DNA from: Ovis canadensis
Taxonomy: Eukaryota; Chordata; Mammalia; Artiodactyla; Bovidae
Assembly: GCF_042477335.2 (NCBI RefSeq)
Contig: NC_091262.1
Span: 68,930,001 to 68,994,000 of the forward strand
Reading direction: 5' to 3'
DNA length: 64,000 nucleotides
Both the position numbers and the translations under genes were made by a program. The notes under the pieces are model-generated. The model saw only the letters and a program-made list of their open reading frames with translations. It did no database searches and was not told where the DNA came from. Of this stretch, positions 33,426 to 64,000 are shown in pieces (the first letter of the stretch is position 1; every line of letters starts with the position of its first letter).

Positions 33426-33878
33426 AATAAATGTACATTGCAAATATTAACAGAAAAGTGAAAGTGGTTCTGGAGACAGAAACAGAAACAAATCAGAAAT
33501 TTGAGAGATGGACGAGAGACTTACTTATGAAGGAGACAATAAAATGGACAGACTTGGAAGTCTGAACAAGTCAACTCCTGTCTCCACACATTGCTTGCTC
33601 TCTTGCCTTTGGTAGCTGTACAGTCTTGGACAAGTCACTGGATTTCCCTCAGCCTCTCTTTTCTCACTTGTGAGAGAGTAGGACTGGAAACTCTAACTCA
33701 CAGGGTACTGATTATATGAAAGCCTTTTGCATGTGTTTGTATTGTTATCTTTGCATCCTCACTCAGGTTTCCCTGGTCAAGACAATTCCAAGTTCCTTTA
33801 CAAAGCAAGTTTGTGTGCTGAAAGCTCTGTGAGGCCAAACTGAAAGGCCGGAGATTGGAACAGAGAAAGGTTTATTGC

Positions 33879-34014
33879 TGCTGCTGCTGCTGCTGCTAAG
33901 TCACTTCAGTCATGTCCGACTCTGTGCAACCCCATAGACGGCAGCTCACCAGGCTCCCCCATCCCTGGGATTCTCCAGGCAAGAATACTGGAGTGGGTTG
34001 CCATTTCCTTCTCC
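33879..34014 (-). repeat. Bov-A monomer SINE with CTG tract
   Basis: A run of about eight gct/ctg triplets (33875-33898) leads into aagtcacttcagtcatgtcc and ends gccatttccttctcc. The 12-base word aaggtttattgc flanks it at 33867-33878 and 34015-34026, a clean target-site duplication. Confidence 0.88.
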
Positions 34015-34249
34015 AAGGTTTATTGCAAGGCCAAGCAAAGAGAACAGGTGACATGTGCCCCCAAACCCCAAACGCTTCGAAGGTTTTTTAGGGGAAAAGG
34101 TTTTATAGGCAAAATTCCGGGTGAGGGCTGCAGGCATGTTACTTTCCTCTAATTGGTGTGGTGAGGTAATAGGGCAGTGCTCCAGGAATCTGTTATTCAG
34201 CCTGAAGTTACCATCTTCCACCTGGGGGCGGGGTTGGGAGGTGGCTTGT

Positions 34250-34440
34250 GTGTGTACTCGGTCACTCAGTTGTGTCCAATTCTTTGCAACCCCATGGACT
34301 GTAGCCCACCAGGCTGCTCTGTCCATGGGATTTTCCTGGCACGAATACTGGAGTGGGTTGTCATTTCCTTTTCCAGGAGATCTTCCCAACCAGGGAAGAT
34401 CAAACCCATGTCTCCAGCATTGGCAGGCAGATTCATTGAG
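34250..34440 (-). repeat. Bov-tA SINE
   Basis: Reverse copy from gtgtactcggtcactcagtt to ttggcaggcagattcattga. Confidence 0.88.
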
Positions 34441-34587
34441 TCCAGTGTAATCAACTTGCCAAGAGGTAACTGGCAAGGGAGGAGGCTTTGTTCCTGTAGA
34501 ACTAAGCATATTGTTATGTATATTCCTTAAGGAGGAACCAGGATCCTACTTTAACTGCACTATAGTTTATATATATATAATTTTAAA

Positions 34588-35105
34588 AAATTTATTTGGC
34601 TGTGCTGGGTCATCGTTGCTATGTGGCTTTTTCTCTAGTTGTGGCCAGCAGAGGTTACTCTCTAGTTGCAGTGTGCAGGCTTCTCATTGTAGTGGCCTCT
34701 CTTGTGGGGTCACCAGGGAATGGTGGCTCAGCAGTAAAGAATCCAACGAGGGTTTAATCCCTGGGTCGGGAAGATGCCCTAGAGGAGGAAATGGCAACCC
34801 ACTCCAATATTCTTTCCTGGGAAATCCCATGGACAAAGGAGCCTGACAGGTTACAATTTACACGGGGTTGTATCTAAGGGTCAGTTATGACTTAGCGACT
34901 AAACCCCCACCCCTACCACCTCTTGCTGCGAGCACAGGCTCTAAAGCATCTGGGCTTCAGTAGTTGCAGCTCCTGGGCTTAGCTGTCCCGCAGCATGTGG
35001 AATCTTCACAGATCAGGGATCTTCCACCTGGGGGATGGGACCTTCCACCCATGTCTCCTGCATTTGCAGGCAGATGCTTTGCCCCTGAGCCACCAGGGAA
35101 GCCCC
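34588..35105 (-). repeat. tRNA-Glu-derived CHR-type SINE split by a Bov-tA
   Basis: The left part (34588-34714, ggctgtgctgggtcatcgtt) and right part (about 34917-35105, ending gccaccagggaagcccc) together make one reverse-oriented CHR-type SINE. The middle (34715-34905, gtggctcagcagtaaagaat ... gacttagcgactaaac) is a sense Bov-tA. The word ctcttg recurs at both junctions. Confidence 0.82.
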
Positions 35106-35448
35106 TGCGAAACAGAAGGGAAGGAGGCAGGGCACAACCTTTAAAGAATGACAGAGCCTGAGGTCACAACATAAACTGATTAGAATCAACTGCCTAAGAC
35201 CAAGACTGAGACCTGGACTGCCTGCTCTGAGACCTGGACCTTGATCCTCAGTATACACTCCCTCATTGTAACACATCAGCAAGCTAAATGACACACCCAG
35301 AGGTGCCATGACAGTTCCAAGGTCAACCATCAAAGATCAAAAGTGGGTGGCAGCCCAGTGACTGGAAATCTCCACCCCCTCACCCCAAATAGTTGGAATA
35401 ATCCTCTCATTCATTAGCCTTTGAAATTACTCAGCCCATAAAAGCTAA

Positions 35449-35662
35449 CCAGGGGGATGCTCCCCTGGTGGCTCAGATGGTAAAGAATCGGCCTGCAGTG
35501 CGGGAGACTTGGGTTCGATCCCTGGGTTGGGAAGATCCCCTGGAGAAGGGAATGGCTACCCACTCCAGTACTCTTGCCTGGAGAATTCCATGGACAGAGG
35601 ATCCTGGCAGGCTGCAGTCCAAGGGGTCGCAAAGAGTCGACACAACTGAGCGACTAACACTT
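35449..35662 (+). repeat. Bov-tA SINE
   Basis: Sense copy from cccctggtggctcagatggt to gtcgacacaactgagcgact. The 9-base word aaaagctaa flanks it at 35440-35448 and 35663-35671. Confidence 0.93.
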
Positions 35663-38167
35663 AAAAGCTAATGACACTACATTTTGAGGCTTCACTCGCC
35701 CTCTTCCGAAGGCCCACACTCAATGGACTGTGTTTCTCTCTGAATAAATCCACTTCGTATCACTTTGTTTCTCCCTGAATTCTTTCTGCGATAAGACATC
35801 AAGAATCTGAGCCTCATTAAGTGCTGAAACCAGTTCTGTGACTTCAGTCGGAAGACCATGGATTTTGGCTGTGTTTGGATCCCAGCCATGTGGGTTCAAG
35901 TCCCAGACTGGCTTTTGGCTACATTTGAGTCCTGGTACAGGAGTTCAGGTCCCAATCTGAGGTAAACTGTTTCACCTGCACTATAGTTTTTTTATTGTTC
36001 CTTCTTTGTTTCTGCTCCCCACCCCACCCCCACCCCCACCCGTTCCTTGACTAGTGACCATTTGGATCTACCCTTTGGAACCCAGGGAAGTTCTTGGGGG
36101 CTGAAGCCTATTTACAACAATCAAGAAACAGGGGACACAGTAAGACTTCCATGCCCAGGACCCCTACCTCGGGTCCTGCTTGGGCTCACCTCTTTATGAG
36201 TATTCAAGTATCCATAGCTTAAAAATTCACCAACTTTGCCGTTTGGGGAGACACTGCTTTGGGAGAGATACCCAGGGTTCCACTCACTTGCAGCAAGTAA
36301 TAATCAGTCCTTCCTTCTTCTGTTTTTTACCTTGGTTGTGTCTAATGGCTTGATACCCACCAAAAGGTGAACCCAGTGTTCAGGTAACACAACTGCAGAA
36401 CTCCATCTCGTCCTGATAATTACTCTCTTAGCAGAAGGAATTGATGGACCAAGAACAGAGGCGATTAGCTTCTAAGGATACCCACAGACGAGGAAGACAG
36501 GAAAAGGAGCACTAGGGAAGCCTGAGAGGAATGAATGAAATGAGAGTAAAAGGATGGAATGGGGTCTCATCAGTGAGGCCAGAGGACAAGGTGAAGGGGA
36601 TTTCTTTTTCTCAAAAACTCTCTTAAGATGAACAAATTTCTTACTGTCTTATGGGTACATCAAGATAGCTGAAAGACTGGACTAATGCCCCCATGCCTAC
36701 CCCACCTTCACTGAGCCTCCATACTGAAGCTCACACTTCTATTTCAGTTCCAAGCATTCATTCTCCTTCTGCCAGGACAAAAGTCAAGTCACACCCAAGT
36801 CATACTTGGAGATAAAGAACAAAACCCTCTCAAATCTGAATATGCACCATGTGAGGAGAGAGGAGGAGAAGGGACCAGGAGGAAGGCAGAGAGTCCTTGG
36901 TGACCCTTTGCCCTTGGACACCCCTCCTCCTTACACTCTGGATTAAACAGCACTAGGGAGCCAAGAGAGGAAACACATGTGGTGGTTAGAGACCTGTGCC
37001 TGCCTGTTCCCTTCCTACACCCCGTCATCTCACCACACCCTTCACCTCTCCTTACACTCCCCTTCAGTTCAGGAACTGGGAGCTACAGAGAGGAGGGGAG
37101 AAGGAGGAGGAGGAAACAAAATTCCCTGCCCAACTCCAGCCCCACGCCCAGCACAAACAGGAGGTAGGCAAGCCTGCGGAGAATACTCAGAGGGAGTCCT
37201 GTGATCAGCAAATAGGTCCCAGCCTGGAAAATTCTCTGAGAAGAGATCAAAGGTGAAGTAAGAGATGGAGAGGAGGATGGAGGAGGGGGGAAAGTGGGGG
37301 ATCCTGAGACGTGGAGGAAGGACACAGCAGGGCTTCAGACTTGGGGGCAAGGTGGGGTGGGGGCGGGGAAAACAGCACAGATGGAGTAAGAGTTGGTGTT
37401 TCCCCGATGTCTCTCAGGGAATCTTTCCATAACCTTGTAAGGAGACTGGCACAGGTGTGACAGGGAGGAGCCTTGGTGCTCTTCCTGGTTCTCAGGAAGG
37501 GGTGACCTTGAGCCAGCAGACTGTCTTTCTCAGTGTCTGCCGGTGTGCTTTCTCTGTGTGTCTCCCCCTGGTATCTGTTTATGCCACAGGTTCCCCGAGG
37601 CCACCTCCCCTGGGGAGACAGGTTGCAGGGGCAGGCCGAAAAAAAACGAGAGCAGGTTGGGCAATGTCCCCCTCTTCCACCCAACGGGGCGACGAACGGA
37701 GGGTTCCGATGAAACCGAGAGGCTTAGGGGAAGGGTGTTAGGGTTTCGCCGGTCCCCTTGGGTGCTGTCCTCCACTTGGTGCTGAAATCTGGGCGGCCTC
37801 ACCTCAGGTGGGCCCATTCCCAGGCCTAAGGCTGCAAATCGCCAGTCTCCCTAATCTACCTGCAGGAGGGGGGGCTGGTGCCTACCTCTGCCCCCGCACA
37901 CCTAGCGCGGTGGCAGGCGGGAAGGCGGGGCCTGCACGAGCCCCACCCCTGGAGACTGCAGCGCTGCCTTCTCCTGCGCCCGCCTGCCGCTAGCTCATTG
38001 CGCCTCTCCTGCAGTCTGATCGGCACCGGCTTTCACTCCCGCTCCAGCCTCCACTCCAGCTCCCATTTCGGCTCCAGCCTCGCACTCAGCTCCGGCTCTC
38101 AGCCTGTCTGCATCGCCCCCCTCCTCGCGGCTCCTGCCCTGAGATTCCGTAGGCAGACCCTCAAGCC

Positions 38168-42971
<4,804 letters not shown>

Positions 42972-43071
42972 CTCCCGTCCCCAGCGGATGGCTCCCGGGA
43001 CCTCTGCCATTCCAGTGGCAGCCCCTTCTCCTTGCCCTGGGTGCCACCATCAACCCACACCCCCCTGTCCT

Positions 43072-43077
43072 AGTAAA
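43072..43077 (+). terminator. CKMT1: CKMT1 poly(A) signal (AGTAAA)
   Basis: AGTAAA, a common variant hexamer, lies 101 bases after the stop codon. It is followed by the T/GT-rich stretch gttgtctgtgttatttc, typical of a cleavage site at about 43090-43100. No AATAAA occurs nearer. Confidence 0.7.
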
Positions 43078-43304
43078 GGCTCCATGCTATGCTTCAGTTG
43101 TCTGTGTTATTTCTAATGGTGGAATGGGGAGGAACTAGCTTCCAGGAGAAAAAAAAAAAAAAGGCAATGGGATTATTTATGATGAAAAGAGACTCCAGAT
43201 ATGGCATGCCAGGAACACTGATTCTCAGGTGGGTGGAAAGCATTAACATTCTACCCATATTCCATCAGCTTCCTAGGATAATTAAATTGCACTTCCATTT
43301 GCAC

Positions 43305-43310
43305 TTTATT
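43305..43310 (-). terminator. STRC: STRC poly(A) signal (AATAAA)
   Basis: Plus-strand tttatt is AATAAA on the minus strand, 54 bases beyond the STRC stop codon. The predicted 3' untranslated region is therefore very short, and the STRC transcript would end about 200 bp from the CKMT1 end. Confidence 0.65.
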
Positions 43311-43363
43311 CATTTTACTTCAAATGTTTTTCCCAACAAATCTCTTTAACTGCAGAGACAGGC

Positions 43364-60596
<17,233 letters not shown>

Positions 60597-60900
60597 GTTT
60601 CCAGAAGAGTGCAGGTACTAGAGGTGAGTTCTGGTTATTCTTACCTTGTGTGGGAGAGCCAGGTGAGGACAGGGCACGGCAGGCAGCCCGAGCTCCGCTG
60701 ACACCATAGTGTGGCCTTTCAGGAAACAATATCCGTAACCTGACAGCAGATTTGTCACCTGAGCCACTGACTACCTGATCCTTTGGCTTCGGAGAAGGAG
60801 TGCCCCTGTCCGAGGGACCAGTGATAGCGGATCCCAGGGGACCCTGGGAAGAATCCGAGGATATAGCTCCAGTTAGGAGCCAGGGTGCAGATAAGAGGAG
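60597..60900 (-). promoter_or_regulatory. STRC: Presumed STRC promoter and 5' untranslated region
   Basis: The sequence directly upstream of the STRC ATG. No CpG island is present, which suits a tissue-restricted gene. A donor-like CACAAG|GTAAGA occurs at about 60647-60640, but the known gene begins coding in its first exon, so its use is uncertain. The transcription start is not readable. Confidence 0.35.
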
Positions 60901-62959
60901 GCAGACAGAGATGGAGCAGTTCTGGAGATCAGGAATGTAATCTAGAAGGGTCTTCAGAAATATACATAAATAGCATTAAATAAAGAATAATATCAGAAAT
61001 ATAAGGGGGGGGAAAAGGGCCCAAGGGAGCTAAAAAGCAAGTAGAATTCAAGGGAATTGAGGAAGAAAGGGGGCCAGGAGAAAGGACCTGAGCAGTCAGG
61101 TGCATACAGAGAAGAGAAAGGAAGACAAAGGTCTGGTCCAAGGATGGAATGCTTGGGAAGAGAGGGGCTTTTGATTCAGTACCCAGAGCCACAAAATGTT
61201 AAGAGTCGGGCAGGACTTCAGAGATCACACAGACCAAATCTCTCACGCTATGGATAAGAAAACAGACCCAGAGAGGAGTGACTTGCCCATTCGGTCACTC
61301 CAGGGTTTGGATTTGTCCTCTGGCCTTCTTCTGGTGGCCCAGGTGAAAGCCCTTAGAAAATTCTGAGGTGAGATAAGAAAGAAAGAAACCAGGTTCAATT
61401 ATTACGCAAAGGGGCTACTCCTCACACACACACGTGTATGCACACAGAGAGAGGGGAAAAGAGACACTGCTCTTAGATCAGAGAGATCCATCTGATCTGG
61501 TCAGGGTGAGAAGGTTTGTCTGCCCTCCGTTTATATATCCCCAAGGCCTTCATTTGACACCAGCTCTAAAGAGTAATTCAACACCAAGGCTTCACTCAAA
61601 CCATATTCTCTTCTTCTTTCCTTAGAACTCTTCTTTATTCTATCACCCAAACCCTTATGTTCAAATTCATTATTACTGCACCTCTGTCCTAGAAGTTTCA
61701 CTCAAGATCATAGAATTTTAGAACCGGAAAAGACTTGAGGAATCCTCTGGTAAAAACTTCTCATTTTATGGATGAGGAAATGGAGGCCCAAAGAAACAGA
61801 ATAACTTGGCCCACGGCAATCAAAGGAGGTGAGGGCGGTGCTGGGATTTTCCAAAATGAGTCAAAAAGTTAGAACCAGTGAAATGGTCTATTGCCTCACC
61901 GTGCCAATATTTTCTCTTTGCTCATCAGTTACCACATCTAGTCTGAAAAACAGAAGAATCAGAGGAAGCATACGGCCTGGGTTCCCCACAGTTTTCTACT
62001 CCTGGTTCCATCCCATCCTGCAATCCACTTAAATTTCTGCCCTTCATTCTGTAACAACCCTCTTAAAAGAAATTCTCCCTTTTGCTGATAAGGAAGCAAA
62101 ATATGACTTGACTGGATTCAAATCCTGGCTCCCACAGATACTGGCAGTGTGTCCTGGGCAGTTTCTAAACTTCTCTGTGTCGATGTTCTTTTCTGCCAAA
62201 ATAAGAAATACTAGTATGGAGTTGTCATGAGTATTAAATTTGAAAAGGCATTTAAAGTATTCAGCACAGTGCCTGGCATTCATTAAAAAAAAAATAATAA
62301 TAACTACCTATCATGTGCCAGGCACTGTACAGAATAAACATTCACTAAATGTGACTATTATTATTAGTCTAGCTCAATGTGATTCTTTTATCTGAAGCTA
62401 CAGAGTCGTAATTAATACAGAAATTGTTACCAAGAGGTAGTGTCTTGAGTGAAAGACCTTTAGAACAAGTATGGAACTAGCTGAGTCAAGCAGAGAAGGG
62501 AACAATGAGGACTTCCTCAAACTAGAAGGGGAAATTCTTGGCAGTCCCCCAGACGATGAAGCCGATTAAGCAGTCCTGTTGCTGCCAAGGATTCAGACTA
62601 TGTGCCAACTGAGGGTGAAGTGCTTAGGGTGTATAGCAAATATGTCAGCCTTATTCAATATAAGCAAGTTACTGCTTATAGTCTGGTAAAAGCTCAACAA
62701 AAGCAAGACAAGTTCCAATCCATGGATAAGCAAATGGTAAGAGCAATCCAGAACCAACAAACTGAAGTGACAGGGGTCCAGAGCAGGTAATTAATCATGT
62801 GTTTTGCTTAAGTGGGTTAAATTGGTGTGGTGATTACTATGCTCTGTGATCTGGCAACTGGAATGGAGATACTTGGAAGAAGCCAAGGGAGCTGAGAGAT
62901 CTGAAACATCCTCAATTCCCCAAACCAACCACAGGGCGCTTTTTGATTAGAACACAGGT

Positions 62960-63045
62960 TTCCCTTTGTAAAGCATTTGGGATCTTAGTTCCCCGACCAG
63001 TGGAAGCTCGGCCTCTTAGCCACTGGACTTCAGGGAAGTCCCATT
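62960..63045 (-). repeat. tRNA-Glu-derived SINE fragment
   Basis: Reads catttgggatcttagttccc cgaccag and ends cactggacttcagggaagtc; the rest of the element is missing. Confidence 0.72.
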
Positions 63046-63474
63046 TTCTTCCCTTTCCAGTTTGCCGTTTATAACTGAAATATAGATACATACTACTCAC
63101 TAAGGACCCGAGCAACCCCCAGATCTCTTGCAGTTAGGTGGAGTCAGGTGATTAGTCTTGGCTAATGGATAGTAAATGACCAAAGAGCTTAAGAGTGAGT
63201 GAGTGATGCTGTTGAGGTAACCTGGAAACCACACGTTGAGACAGCAGTGTCATAAGGCCAATTAGCCCCGATTTATCACGCAGCATTTAGAGTCAATTCT
63301 TATCTGTGAATTCTGTCTTTGCGGATTCCTCTGCTCACTAAAGTGTATTTGTGACCCCAAAATCAGTATCCGTGGCAATCTCACAGTCATTCACAGACAT
63401 GTGCAGAGTGGTGAAAAATCTGAGTCACTTGATGTGTACATCCCTAGCTGAGGTCAAACAAGGCAGTACTCGCC

Positions 63475-63577
63475 GGTGCCCACACTACCCTGAATGTGCT
63501 TCATCTCGTCTGATCTCGGGAGCTAAGCAGGGCCAGGCCTGCTTGGCACTTGGACGGAAACAAGGCAATACTCTACC
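63475..63577 (+). pseudogene. 5S rRNA-derived pseudogene
   Basis: The block gtgcccacactaccctgaatg, then catctcgtctgatctcggga, then gctaagcagggccaggcctg and cacttggacggaaaca follows 5S rRNA from helix I through loop E. The internal promoter (A box gctaagcagg) is nearly intact. The 3' third is decayed (aaggcaatactctacc) and the closing helix is lost. It may be a retroposed 5S copy or a 5S-headed SINE. Confidence 0.82.
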
Positions 63578-63844
63578 TTCTTCTCACACTGTAATGTCCT
63601 TTTCACCTATCTAGTGCCACGATTTTAGTATTTTTCTGCTTTTTGTTAATAATTTCACTGTTTAAAATGGTTTCCCAGCTTCATGCTCCTAAGCACAGGA
63701 AGGCTGTGATGCACCTTTCAAGAAAACGTGTATATGATAAACATCGTTCAAGCCTGAGTTATAGTACTGCGGAAAGAGGCCAATGCTACTGAATCAACAA
63801 CATATTATGATTAAGTAAGGTGTCTTTAAACAGAAACATATTAC

Positions 63845-64000
63845 AAAAAACATCTTACAGGAGGGAAGGGGAGTTTGGGGGAGAATGGATACATGTATAT
63901 GTATGGCTGAGCCCCTGTGATGTCCACCTGGAACTGTCACAATGTTACTAATCAGCTATAACTCCAATATAAAATAAAGTTTAAAATAAAAACACCATAG
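63845..64000 (+). repeat. Ruminant L1 3' end
   Basis: Reads gagaatggatacatgtatat, gatgtccacctggaactgtc and ataactccaatataaaataa ending in an A-rich tail. It matches the end of ruminant L1 3' untranslated regions and is related to the piece at 29690-29815. Confidence 0.7.

Larger units (their letters stand above)
32660..38000. other. Intergenic interval between PPIP5K1 and CKMT1
   Basis: About 5.4 kb between the two head-facing promoters. The left half is filled with BovB, Bov-tA and CHR-type SINEs. At 33560-33740 a MIR-like fragment is visible (gtacagtcttggacaagtca). The right half (35680-37850) is unique-looking sequence with a CCCCA-rich stretch near 36018-36042 and no supported gene. Confidence 0.5.
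60900..64000. other. Intergenic sequence upstream of STRC
   Basis: Contains MIR-like fragments (about 61200-61330, 61700-61830 and 62100-62350), an ACACAC run (61422-61434), a reverse tRNA-derived SINE piece (62960-63045), a 5S-like sequence and an L1 3' end. In human, CATSPER2 follows here; none of its exons are recognisable. Confidence 0.5.

Noticed and set aside
33875-33898. CTG repeat as a disease-type expansion locus
   Set aside because: Only about eight units, at the edge of a SINE in intergenic DNA. It is an ordinary SINE-associated tract.
36977-37820. Cluster of overlapping 60-145-codon frames on both strands upstream of CKMT1
   Set aside because: No frame is favoured, compositions are low-complexity, and no exon borders support a gene.
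60780-64000. Possible 3' exons of CATSPER2, expected here by human synteny
   Set aside because: No ion-channel-like or matching coding segment was found on the minus strand. The gene, if present, lies to the right of the window.

Overview
The window is mammalian nuclear DNA from a ruminant, most likely a bovid. It contains many copies of ruminant-restricted repeats (Bov-tA and BOV-A2 SINEs, BovB LINE fragments, long tRNA-Glu/CHR-type SINEs). Its three protein-coding genes follow the order of human 15q15.3: PPIP5K1 (minus), CKMT1 (plus), STRC (minus). All exon coordinates below were read by hand from splice sites, reading-frame phase and protein similarity. In every gene the phases close without a frameshift or internal stop.

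Region 1-32.6 kb holds PPIP5K1 on the minus strand. A CpG-rich non-coding first exon ends at 32517, the start codon is at 26616-26614, and 27 coding exons (1124 codons) run to 3734. The rest of the C-terminal tail lies beyond the left edge. Introns carry old L1 sequence with inserted SINEs, a Tigger element, a MER20 and several Bov-tA copies. One GC-rich intron (about 4.9-5.75 kb) contains an unexplained minus-strand open frame. Its splice-bounded core would fit in frame between the two flanking PPIP5K1 exons.

Region 32.6-38 kb is intergenic and dense in ruminant SINEs, with an inverted BovB fragment. Region 38.2-43.1 kb is CKMT1 on the plus strand, a complete 416-residue ubiquitous mitochondrial creatine kinase with nine coding exons behind a second CpG-rich promoter region. 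STRC (stereocilin) fills 43.36-60.6 kb on the minus strand with 29 coding exons and 1764 codons, and looks intact. CKMT1 and STRC converge tail to tail, with poly(A) signals only about 230 bp apart.

Region 60.7-64 kb is intergenic. It contains MIR-like and SINE fragments, a decayed 5S rRNA-derived sequence and a ruminant L1 3' end. The CATSPER2 gene expected next by human synteny is not visible.

The three genes are neighbours by conserved synteny, not a pathway. PPIP5K1 makes inositol pyrophosphates in the cytosol, CKMT1 buffers ATP at mitochondria, and STRC builds top connectors of auditory hair-cell stereocilia. I found no tRNA gene, CRISPR array or microbial-type mobile system. The least explained signal is the PPIP5K1 intronic open frame.
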